Shown piece by piece: positions 1-7,000 of a stretch of DNA of 21,323 nt. Origin of the DNA: BOG-908 sp964247675 (GTDB lineage Bacteria > Pseudomonadota > Alphaproteobacteria > Acetobacterales > Acetobacteraceae); the NCBI GenBank assembly GCA_964247675.1, contig CAXTVW010000049.1:1-21323 (forward strand). The letters run 5' to 3'. Under the pieces are notes generated by a model that made no database searches, was not told where the DNA came from, and saw only the letters and a program-made list of their open reading frames with translations. The translations under genes and the position numbers were made by a program. The first letter of the stretch is position 1; every line of letters begins with the position of its first letter.

Positions 1-3
1 AGC

Positions 4-50
4 AAAAGTTTTTTGGTTCTTTTTTTCAAAAAAGAACTGCTTGCTTCCTT
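4..50 (+). repeat. Intergenic hairpin repeat, arm A
   Basis: Single forward arm at the window edge. It starts AAAAGTTTTTTGG and carries a stem GTTCTTTTTT/AAAAAAGAAC, then the CTTGCTTCCTT tail. Its partner arm, if any, lies outside the window. The stem differs from the commonest version (CTTC/GAAG) but is still fully paired. The transporter gene on the minus strand ends inside it. Confidence 0.85.
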
Positions 51-1324
51 CCCCCCATCCACACCAGCACGACCGCCGCCAGCAGAACCGCCCCCGCTCC
101 CAGCCCGAAGAACGCCGTCGCCGGTATCTGCCCCCAATAGGCGCCCATGATGCCGGCCAGCAGGCTGCCGAGGAACTTTGCGATATACCACGCGCCCATG
201 GCCATTGCCGCCAGGCGCGCCGGGGCGAGGGCGCTGACCAGCGAGAGGCCGACGGGGATCACCATCAGCTCGCCGATGGTCAGCAGCACGAAGTAGGCGA
301 CCACCCAGAGGGCGCTGACGGGCTGGCCGGTTTGGGTGAAGCGCCAGGCGGCGGCGACCATGACGAGCATGGCCGCGCCGGCGACGAGGCAGCCGGCGCT
401 CATGCGGGACAGCAGGTTGGCGGTGCCGCGGCGGCGCTCCTGGCGGCCCCACCAGGCGATCAGCACGGGCGTGAGGGCGATGATGAGGAGCGGGTTGATC
501 GCCTGGAACCAGGTGGCGGGGATGGTGAAAGTGGACACGGTGCGATCCGTCTGGTGGGCGACCCAGAGGGCGATGACGTTACCGCTCTGCTCGTAGCCGA
601 TGCGGAACAGGACGACGACGGCGATGATTGCGGCGAGGCTGCGCAGGTTCGCGCGGTCTTGCGGGGTGAGGGCATAGGCCGCGTCGCGCTGGGCCTGAGG
701 GGCGGCGAGGGGTTCGGGGGGGAGCAGGCGGGCGAAGCCGCGGTAGATCGCCAGGCCGACCAGCATGCCGAAGCCGGCGGCGGCGAAGCCCCAGTGCCAG
801 CCTGCGTATTCGCCGAGCGTGCCGCAGATCAGCGGGGCGAGCAGGCCGCCGAGGTTGATGCCCATGTAGTAGGCGCTGAAGGCGTGGGCGCGGCGGGGGT
901 CATCCATGGCGTACAGGCTGCCGACCTGGACGGCGAGGGGGGGCAGGAACAGGCCGTTGCCGGCGGCGACCAAAGCGAGTGCCGGTATCAGCAGGCTGGG
1001 GACGGCCATGGCGAAGTGGCCGCCCATCATGAGGAGGCCGCCCAGTGTCACGCTGCGGGTGCGGCCGAGCCAGCGGTCCGCGATTATGCCGCCGAAGAAC
1101 GGGCTGAAGAAGGCGGCCGCGCCATAGGTGCCGTAGATGAGGGAGGATTTCGCCTGGCTGAAGCCCAGGCGCTCCGTCATGTAATACACCAGCAGCGCCT
1201 GCAGGCCGAAATAGGAGAACTCGGCCCACATCTGGGTGAGGAACAATACGGTGAGGCCGGGGGGATGGCCGAACAGGGTCCGCCTGCCGGCCGGGATAAG
1301 AGGCTGCGTGATGCTTGCCGACAT
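26..1324 (-). CDS. POT/PTR-family peptide transporter (MFS)
   Basis: Inner-membrane proton-dependent oligopeptide transporter of 432 residues, expected to import di- and tripeptides. Family marks are GGIIADRWLGR in the loop after the second and third helices, the FSAYYMGINLGG stretch of the PTR2 signature, and a helix-7 GYEQSGN motif; about 12 hydrophobic helices are visible. I chose ATG 1324 over ATG 1351 because the latter lies inside the operator palindrome and upstream of the predicted transcription start. The helix-1 proton-coupling motif ExxER reads QMWAE (residues about 31-35), so the classical acidic and arginine residues are missing or shifted. The last residues (RKQAVLF, stop) are encoded by repeat arm A. 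It is divergent from an XRE-cupin regulator and near a dipeptide epimerase and dipeptidase, which supports peptide uptake. The family is secure; the substrate is inferred. Confidence 0.9.
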   Translation of the reverse strand: MSASITQPLIPAGRRTLFGHPPGLTVLFLTQMWAEFSYFGLQALLVYYMTERLGFSQAKSSLIYGTYGAAAFFSPFFGGIIADRWLGRTRSVTLGGLLMMGGHFAMAVPSLLIPALALVAAGNGLFLPPLAVQVGSLYAMDDPRRAHAFSAYYMGINLGGLLAPLICGTLGEYAGWHWGFAAAGFGMLVGLAIYRGFARLLPPEPLAAPQAQRDAAYALTPQDRANLRSLAAIIAVVVLFRIGYEQSGNVIALWVAHQTDRTVSTFTIPATWFQAINPLLIIALTPVLIAWWGRQERRRGTANLLSRMSAGCLVAGAAMLVMVAAAWRFTQTGQPVSALWVVAYFVLLTIGELMVIPVGLSLVSALAPARLAAMAMGAWYIAKFLGSLLAGIMGAYWGQIPATAFFGLGAGAVLLAAVVLVWMGGRKQAVLF

Positions 1325-1345
1325 GAGAGCCCCCAGTGCGCCGGA

Positions 1346-1359
1346 TTTCATATATGAAA
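1346..1359. promoter_or_regulatory. Palindromic operator TTTCATATATGAAA (site 1)
   Basis: Perfect 14-bp palindrome in the divergent region between the transporter and the XRE-cupin regulator. It overlaps the predicted -10 of the transporter promoter. A 13/14 match lies at 2145-2158 upstream of the epimerase. The A/T-rich sequence stands out in GC-rich DNA. Binding by the adjacent regulator is inferred from position and recurrence. Confidence 0.65.
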
Positions 1360-1379
1360 GATTTGTGCAGCTTTCGCAA
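1351..1379 (-). promoter_or_regulatory. Putative sigma-70 promoter of the peptide transporter
   Basis: On the minus strand, TTGCGA (1379-1374) is followed after 17 nt by CATATA (1356-1351). The -10 element lies within the palindrome, so a bound regulator would block RNA polymerase. The predicted transcript starts near 1344, which fits translation from ATG 1324 but not from ATG 1351. Confidence 0.45.
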
Positions 1380-1435
1380 AGGGGCAGCGCTGCCTATGTT
1401 GGCTGTGGCCGAAAGTGGCGGGTGCGGGACGATAC

Positions 1436-2086
1436 ATGGTTGATGAAAAGATGCTGCTCTCCTCGCGCGTGAAGACGTTGCGCGAACGGCGCGGCTGGAC
1501 GATTGCGGAGACGGCGCGGCGTGCCGGCGTGTCCGTCAGCATGCTGTGGAAGGTGGAGAACGGGCAGACGACGCTGACCTACGGCAAGCTGGTCAAGCTG
1601 GCGGATGGGCTGGGCGTGCCGGTGGGCGAGCTGTTTTCCGATCCGGCGCCCAGCCTGCGGCGCGGCGGCCGCCGCGTGGTGGACCGTCGCGGCAGCGGGC
1701 CGACGGTGGATGTGTGCAACAACCTCCACCAGTTCCTGGCCACCGACCTGGCCGGCAAGCACAACTTCCCTTGCCTCATCGACGTGCGGGCCGAAGGTGA
1801 TGGCGACGACGCGGAGTCCCACGGCGGCGAGGAATTCTCCTTCGTGATCGAAGGCCGGGTTCGGTTCGTCTGCGAGGGGTACGAAGCCGTTGTGCTGGAG
1901 CCGGGCGACAGCGTGTATTTCGATGCCTCCCTGAAGCACCGCTATCTGCGCGACGGTGCGGCGCCGGCGCGCATGCTGTGCGTGTATTCACACCCCGAGC
2001 ACGCGCGGCTGAGCGAGGTGGCGGCGGTGGAGCCGCATTCCCGGGCCATGCGTATGTTCAGCGTGCCGCGGCGGGCCAGGGGATAG
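1436..2086 (+). CDS. XRE-family transcriptional regulator with C-terminal cupin domain
   Basis: Cytoplasmic DNA-binding regulator of 216 residues. An XRE helix-turn-helix occupies about residues 10-64 (VKTLRERRGWTIAETARRAG, then the VSMLWKVENGQTTLT recognition region). A cupin_2 domain follows at about 120-185, with the SHGGEEFSFVIEG and LEPGDSVYFDASLKHRY motifs, and probably senses a small ligand. This is the SutR/PuuR-like architecture, common in regulators of amino-acid and peptide use. The start at ATG 1436 follows a weak GCGGGA; a GTG at 1415 would add seven residues. It lies between the divergent transporter and the epimerase, each of which has a copy of the same palindrome upstream, so it is the obvious candidate regulator of both and perhaps of itself. 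Ligand unknown. Confidence 0.9.
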   Translation: MVDEKMLLSSRVKTLRERRGWTIAETARRAGVSVSMLWKVENGQTTLTYGKLVKLADGLGVPVGELFSDPAPSLRRGGRRVVDRRGSGPTVDVCNNLHQFLATDLAGKHNFPCLIDVRAEGDGDDAESHGGEEFSFVIEGRVRFVCEGYEAVVLEPGDSVYFDASLKHRYLRDGAAPARMLCVYSHPEHARLSEVAAVEPHSRAMRMFSVPRRARG

Positions 2087-2144
2087 TCGCGGACGGTCGT
2101 TTTCGCGGCATTTCGACCCTGGCACGAAACTTCGTTGACGGGCT

Positions 2145-2158
2145 TTTCATATATGATA
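2145..2158. promoter_or_regulatory. Palindromic operator copy upstream of the epimerase (site 2)
   Basis: TTTCATATATGATA matches the palindrome at 1346-1359 in 13 of 14 bases. It lies 30 bp before the epimerase start codon and just after a TTGACG hexamer (2135-2140). A further half-site, ATATGAAA, occurs at 2171-2178. Repetition of the motif at a second gene of the same presumed pathway supports a shared operator. Confidence 0.6.
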
Positions 2159-2188
2159 ACGTGACGCCGGATATGAAATAGGCGTCCC

Positions 2189-3360
2189 ATGGTGAAGCTG
2201 CAGGTCGAGGTCGAAAGGCTGATGATGAAGCGTCCCTTCGTCATCACCGGCTACGTGTTCGATGCCATGCCGGCGATCATCGTGACGCTTACGGACGGCG
2301 TGCATGCCGGCCGTGGCGAGGCGCAGGGCGTGTATTACCTGCAGGACGATGTCGATCACATGCTGCGTCTGGTGGAGAGCGTGCGCGGCGAGGTGGAAGC
2401 GGGTTTGTCGCGGGCTGCGTTGCAAACGCGTTTGCCGCCGGGCGGGGCGCGCAACGCGCTCGATTGCGCGTTGTGGGATCTGGAAGCTTCGCGAGAGGGG
2501 CAGCCGGTTTGGCGGCTGGCCGGGTTCGATTCGGTAAAGCCGCTGGTGACAACGATGACGGCCGGCGCCGGGGCGCCGGAGGAGATGGCCGAGACGGCGC
2601 GCGGGTTCACCGGCGCGCGTGCGATAAAACTGAAGCTGACAGGCGAGCCGGCGCTGGACGTTGCGCGCGTGACAGCGGTGCGCGCGGCGTGTCCGGATGC
2701 GTGGCTGGGGGTGGATGCCAACCAGGGCTACAGCCTGGCCAGCCTGGAAGCCGTGCTGCCGGATTTTGTTGCGCAGAACGTGGAGCTTGTGGAGCAGCCG
2801 TTGCCGCGCGGGCAGGAGAGCGCACTGGACGGGTTCGCCTCGCCGATAAAGCTGGCGGCCGACGAGAGCCTGCAATCGCTGGAAGATCTGGCGGGCCTGG
2901 CCGGGCGGTTTCAGGTGGCGAATCTGAAGTTGGACAAAAGCGGCGGCCTGACGGAGGCGCTGGCGATGGCGCGGCGCGCCCGCGACATGGGCCTGGACGT
3001 GATGGTGGGCAACATGGCGGGTTCCAGCTGGGCGATGGCGCCGGCCTACATCGTGGGACAGCTTTGCAAGGTTGTTGANNNNNNNNNNNNNNNNNNNNNN
3101 NNNNNNNNNNNNNNNNNNNNNNNNNNNNNNNNNNNNNNNNNNNNNNNNNNNNNNNNNNNNNNNNNNNNNNNNNNNNNNCCAGCTGGGCGATGGCGCCGGC
3201 CTACATCGTGGGACAGCTTTGCAAGGTTGTTGATCTGGACGGGCCGATTTCCTTGGCGGGAGACCGGACGCCTGCTGTTGTCTATCGCGATGGCGAAATT
3301 GTTTGCGATGACCGGGTTTGGGGGACTGGCGTGGGAAGGAAGGAAGCAGTCCTTTTTTGA
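2189..3360 (+). CDS. Enolase-superfamily dipeptide epimerase (split by an assembly gap)
   Basis: Muconate-cycloisomerase-like enzyme of the enolase superfamily, most likely an L-Ala-D/L-Glu-type dipeptide epimerase; the N-acetyl-D-Glu racemase DgcA is a close alternative. Catalytic KLK is at residues 147-149, metal ligands are D176 (GVDANQ), E202 (VEQPL) and D225 (AADES), and the second catalytic lysine is K247 (NLKLDK). The 100 N at 3079-3178 interrupt the coordinates. The 55 bases before the gap recur exactly after it, and collapsing them gives an uninterrupted frame of 338 residues that ends at TGA 3358-3360 with a normal family C-terminus (VVDLDGPISLAGD, then VWG). Reading straight through the gap gives a wrong, shifted C-terminus. 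The final GRKEAVLF is encoded by repeat arm B. Start ATG 2189 follows TAGGCG. Context with peptide transporter and dipeptidase favours dipeptide epimerisation. Confidence 0.88.
3079..3178. other. 100-N scaffold gap (unmerged contig overlap)
   Basis: Exactly 100 N, the usual placeholder for a gap of unknown size. Bases 3024-3078 and 3179-3233 are identical over 55 bp, so the contigs overlap and no sequence is missing. Correct joining removes 155 positions and restores the epimerase frame. Confidence 0.95.
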
Positions 3361-3452
3361 AAAAAGGACTTTGCTCTCTCCCGCATTTGCAGCCGCGTCA
3401 AAGATAAAAGTTTTTTGCTTCTTTTTTTAAAAAAAGAAGGCCTTGCTTCCTT
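3335..3452. repeat. Composite inverted hairpin repeat B
   Basis: Left arm about 3335-3376 (reverse orientation, stem AGTCCTTTTTT/AAAAAAGGACT), spacer CCCGCATTTGCAGCCGCG and following bases (class 2), right arm 3406-3452 (stem CTTCTTTTTT/AAAAAAGAAG, with AA for TC in the loop). The left arm supplies the last codons and the stop of the epimerase. Confidence 0.85.
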
Positions 3453-3471
3453 CGAATCGGAAGACCGTCGA

Positions 3472-4746
3472 ATGCGCGTAGCCGCTCTCCTAGCCCTCTG
3501 CCTGTGCACAGCGCCCGCTTTCGCCCAGCAAACGCCGGAGGCGCGCGTGGCGCATGTGCTGGCGCAGACACCGCTGATCGACGGGCATAACGATCTCGCC
3601 TGGGAGCTGCATGAACGTTACGCGTCGCGGCTGGACAAGGTCGATCTGGCGCATGACACGGCGGGGCTGCCGCATGAGGGGCGGCCGGCACTGATGACGG
3701 ATATTCCGCGGTTGCGGCGCGGCGATGTGGGCGGGCAGTTCTGGTCGGTTTGGGTGCCGCCGACTGTCAGCGGGCCGGTGGCTATGGAGATGACGGTCGA
3801 GCAGATCGATCTGGTTCGCCGCATGGTGGCGCAGTATCCGGCCGATTTCGCGATGGCCTATACGGCGGATGACGTGGTGCGCATCCATGCGGCCGGGAAG
3901 ATCGCCAGCCTGATCGGCATCGAGGGCGGGCACTCGATCGATTCGTCGCTGGCGGTGCTGCGGCAGATGTATGTGCTGGGCGCGCGATACATGACGCTGA
4001 CGCATGCGACGAACACGCCTTGGGCGGATTCGGCGACGGACGATCCGCAGCATCACGGGTTGAATGCGTTCGGGCGCGCGGTGATCGGCGAGATGAACCG
4101 GCTGGGGATGCTTGTCGATCTCAGCCATGTATCGGCGGAGACGATGCGGGCGGCTTTGGCGGTGAGCCAGGCGCCTGTCATTTTCTCGCATTCCGGGGCG
4201 CGGGCGATCGTCGATCATCCGCGCGACGTTCCTGATGACGTGCTGGCGCTGGTGGCGAAGAACGGCGGCGTGGTGATGGTGAATTTCTATCCGGGCTACG
4301 TGTCGGCCGCGCGGTATTCTTGGGATGCGGATCATGCGGCGGAGAAGACGCGGCTGAACGCGCCGCCGCTGGGCGGTTTGTATATCGGCCAGCCGGAGCG
4401 TGCGCGCGCGGCGATGGCGGCGTGGGTGGCTTCGCATCCGGCGCCGGCGGTGACGGTGGCGCAGGTTGCCGATCATGTAGAGCACATCGCGAAGGTTGCT
4501 GGCGTGGATCACGTGGGGATCGGCTCGGATTTCGACGGCATTCCGGATGCGCCGGCGGGGCTGGACGGCGTGGACAAGTTTCCGGCGTTGCTGGTGGAGT
4601 TGGCCAGGCGGGGCTGGAGCGACGCGGATCTGGGCAAGGTTGCCGGCGCGAACGTGTTGCGGGCGTTGCGCGGGGCCGAGCAGGTGGCGGCACGGTTGCA
4701 GGCGAGCGCGCCGCCGGGCACGGCCACGCTGGCCGATGCGCCGTGA
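3472..4746 (+). CDS. Exported membrane dipeptidase (peptidase family M19)
   Basis: Zinc dipeptidase of the renal/membrane dipeptidase family, 424 residues, which hydrolyses dipeptides including those with a C-terminal D-residue. A signal peptide (MRVAALLALCLCTAPAFA) predicts export to the periplasm. Metal-site residues visible are H39 and D41 (DGHNDLAW), E151 (GIEGGHS), H219 (LSHVS), H240 (FSHSGAR) and D353 (GIGSDFDG), so the active site is complete and the length is normal. The start at ATG 3472 is fixed by the signal peptide and the GGAAG at 3459-3463; the open frame further upstream is repeat arm B read as protein. It follows the epimerase and precedes two serine hydrolases on the same strand, which suggests stepwise breakdown of D-residue-containing peptides. 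Identity is firm; substrate is inferred. Confidence 0.93.
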   Translation: MRVAALLALCLCTAPAFAQQTPEARVAHVLAQTPLIDGHNDLAWELHERYASRLDKVDLAHDTAGLPHEGRPALMTDIPRLRRGDVGGQFWSVWVPPTVSGPVAMEMTVEQIDLVRRMVAQYPADFAMAYTADDVVRIHAAGKIASLIGIEGGHSIDSSLAVLRQMYVLGARYMTLTHATNTPWADSATDDPQHHGLNAFGRAVIGEMNRLGMLVDLSHVSAETMRAALAVSQAPVIFSHSGARAIVDHPRDVPDDVLALVAKNGGVVMVNFYPGYVSAARYSWDADHAAEKTRLNAPPLGGLYIGQPERARAAMAAWVASHPAPAVTVAQVADHVEHIAKVAGVDHVGIGSDFDGIPDAPAGLDGVDKFPALLVELARRGWSDADLGKVAGANVLRALRGAEQVAARLQASAPPGTATLADAP

Positions 4747-4768
4747 GGGGTTGAGACATAGTTTCGGG

Positions 4769-4785
4769 CCCGTGCCACGGGTTTA
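4769..4785 (+). terminator. Weak hairpin between dipeptidase and serine hydrolase 1
   Basis: CCCGT/ACGGG stem with a GCC loop (4769-4781) followed by TTTAT. The stem is short and the T-run imperfect, so it is at most a weak terminator or attenuator inside a co-directional run. Confidence 0.25.
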
Positions 4786-4806
4786 TCGTTTGGACGAGGT
4801 GGGATC

Positions 4807-6801
4807 ATGCGCAATTTGAAAAGTTTCGTAGCCTGGGCGGGCACGGCGTTGCTGCTGGCCGGGGTCGCATCGGCGCAGGTGCCTGACGCGGCACCGGGCG
4901 GGCCTGCCATTGCCGCGGCGGCCGCGCCGGTCGAGCCGGGCAAAGCGCCGGTGTCCCACACGCTTGATGCGGCGGACGTGAATGCGTGGCTGGACGGTTT
5001 CCTGCCGCAGGCGTTGGTGGAGGGGGACATCGCCGGCGCCGTGGTGGTGGTGGTGAAGGACGGACAGGTGCTGACGCAGCGCGGATTCGGGGTATCCGAC
5101 GTGGCGACGCAGGCGCCTGTCGATCCGGCGCGCACGTTGTTCCGCACCGGCTCCACATCGAAGTTGTACACCTGGACGGCGGTGATGCAGCAGGTGGAGC
5201 AGGGCAAGCTGAACCTGGATGCCGACGTCAACACCTATCTGGATTTCAAGATACCGCCCGCGTTTGGCAAGCCGGTCACCTTGCGTGACCTGATGACGCA
5301 TACAGGAGGGTTCGAGGAACGCGCCAAACACCTGTTCGTGCCGAAAGCGTCGGACCTGGAGTCGATCGGCGATTTCCTGAAATCCTGGGTGCCGGTCCGG
5401 ATATTCCCGCCCGGTACGGTGCCGGCCTACTCCAATTACGGGGCGACGCTGGCCGGCTACATCGTGGAGCGCGTGTCTGGCGAGAAGTTCGATTCCTACA
5501 TCAACACGCATATATTCCAGCCGCTTGGGATAACGCACGCGACGTTCGACCAGCCGCTGCCGGCTGCGATGCTGCCGGACATGTCGAAAAGCTATGTGGT
5601 GGCGACCGGGCCCGCCCGTCCGTTCGAGCTGATACCAGCGTCGCCTGCCGGCGCTCTTTCGATCACCGGCGCGGACATGGCGCGCTTCATGATCGCGCAT
5701 CTCAATGACGGCCAGTTCGGCGACGCGCGGATATTGAAAAAGGAGACGGCGGAGCTGATGCACGCGCAGGCGTTTGCCGCGACGCCGCCGGTGCCTGGCA
5801 TGGCGCTGGGTTTCTATCATGAGAACAGGAACGGCCAGAACATCATCGGCCATGCCGGCGACACCGACACGTTCCACACCGATCTGCATCTGTTCCTCGA
5901 TCAGGGGACCGGGCTGTTCGTGTCTTTCAACAGCCTGGGGAAGAACGGCGGGGCGCACATTGCGCGCACGCTGCTGTTCCGGGAGTTCACCGACCGCTAC
6001 TACCCGGCGCCGAGCGAGGCGCCTCCGGCGCCGGTTGCGAATGCCAAGGCGGACGGTGCGCTCGTGGCCGGGACCTATGTCGGCAGCAGGCGGAGCGACA
6101 CGACATTTTTCCACCTAGCGGCACTGCTTGGTGAGTTCACGATCACCACGGACGCTGCCGGCGTGCTCACGTTGAGCGATCCGCTGTTGGCTGGCGTAGC
6201 GCCCGCACACTGGAAAGAGGTGGCACCTTTCGTCTGGCGAAAGGTGGACGGCGTGGACCTGCTTGCCGCCGTGGTGAAGGACGGCCACGTGGAAACCGTG
6301 GGTCTGCAAGGATTGCCGTTCGAGGTGTTCCAGCCAGCGACCGGGACTTATGCGGGATGGAACGTGCTTCTGCTGGAAGTGTCATTCGCTGTGCTGGCGG
6401 TGGTGGCCGCGGTGTGGCCAATCAGGGCGTTGGTGCGCCGGCATTACCGGAGCGTGTTCCGGCTTCGCGGCTTGTCGGGGCTGCTATACCGCCTGGTCAG
6501 GGCTACGGCGGTGGTGGATGTGGCACTCGCGATCGGCTGGGTGGTTCTGCTGTCCGCGGCGGAGAAAGACATCACGGTGCTGAACGATCCTCTCGACCCC
6601 TGGCTACGCGTGCTGCAGGTATTGGGATGTGTGGGAGTGCTGGGCGCAGTGGCCGGCGTGCTGAACCTGGTGCAGGCGTTCCGCGGTGACGGACAAGGCT
6701 GGTGGGCAAAGTTCACGGCGGTGGCGCTGGCGTTTGCAACCGTGAGCGCCGCCTGGCTGATCATCGGCCAGCGTTTGATAACCGCCGGGCTGGAATATTA
6801 G
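4807..6801 (+). CDS. Serine hydrolase (beta-lactamase/PBP-like) with C-terminal four-helix membrane domain
   Basis: Class C beta-lactamase-fold hydrolase of 664 residues, of the group that includes D-aminopeptidases, PBP4-like enzymes and esterases. The signal peptide runs to ASA (residues 21-23). Active-site motifs are S116-T-S-K119 (SxxK), Y208-S-N210 (YxN) and H349-A-G351 in the KTG position. The catalytic domain spans about 60-395, then a linker rich in Ala and Pro, a small beta-rich region (about 415-510), and four hydrophobic helices at about 519-539, 566-585, 599-623 and 634-655. The catalytic domain would sit in the periplasm, tethered to the inner membrane. ATG 4807 follows GAGGTGGG. 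It lies 60 bp after the dipeptidase and is probably co-transcribed. Exact activity (peptidase, esterase or lactamase) cannot be read from sequence. Confidence 0.88.
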   Translation: MRNLKSFVAWAGTALLLAGVASAQVPDAAPGGPAIAAAAAPVEPGKAPVSHTLDAADVNAWLDGFLPQALVEGDIAGAVVVVVKDGQVLTQRGFGVSDVATQAPVDPARTLFRTGSTSKLYTWTAVMQQVEQGKLNLDADVNTYLDFKIPPAFGKPVTLRDLMTHTGGFEERAKHLFVPKASDLESIGDFLKSWVPVRIFPPGTVPAYSNYGATLAGYIVERVSGEKFDSYINTHIFQPLGITHATFDQPLPAAMLPDMSKSYVVATGPARPFELIPASPAGALSITGADMARFMIAHLNDGQFGDARILKKETAELMHAQAFAATPPVPGMALGFYHENRNGQNIIGHAGDTDTFHTDLHLFLDQGTGLFVSFNSLGKNGGAHIARTLLFREFTDRYYPAPSEAPPAPVANAKADGALVAGTYVGSRRSDTTFFHLAALLGEFTITTDAAGVLTLSDPLLAGVAPAHWKEVAPFVWRKVDGVDLLAAVVKDGHVETVGLQGLPFEVFQPATGTYAGWNVLLLEVSFAVLAVVAAVWPIRALVRRHYRSVFRLRGLSGLLYRLVRATAVVDVALAIGWVVLLSAAEKDITVLNDPLDPWLRVLQVLGCVGVLGAVAGVLNLVQAFRGDGQGWWAKFTAVALAFATVSAAWLIIGQRLITAGLEY

Positions 6802-6820
6802 AGGCTGGAACCGCGATAGG

Positions 6821-6978
6821 GGAAGAAAGCAAGGCAAGCCGTTCTTTTTTCAAAAAAAGAATCAAAAAACTTTCGACTCCGCTGTCGCGCCGTTCCGGAT
6901 AAATCCGCGACAGCACCAGATAAAAGCTTTTTGCTTCTTTTTCTCGAAAAAGAAGGCCTGTCTTGCCTTGCCTGCCTT
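6821..6978. repeat. Composite inverted hairpin repeat C
   Basis: Left arm 6821-6873 (stem ATTCTTTTTT-like, partly mismatched), right arm 6922-6978 with stem CTTCTTTTT/AAAAAGAAG closed by CTCG. The class 3 spacer carries a perfect 9-bp inverted repeat, GCTGTCGCG (6881-6889) and CGCGACAGC (6906-6914). Confidence 0.85.
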
Positions 6979-7000
6979 TTTCTTTCTTCGGGAGCAAAAC

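Noticed and set aside
3024..3233. True tandem duplication of 55 bp within the epimerase
   Set aside because: The copies flank exactly 100 N, one at each contig end, and collapsing them restores a normal enzyme; a contig overlap is the simpler explanation.
3415..3471. N-terminal extension of the dipeptidase (MLLFLKKEG...), and similar extensions before the second hydrolase and the glycerate kinase
   Set aside because: The extra residues are repeat arms read as protein; signal peptides or family starts lie downstream with better ribosome sites.
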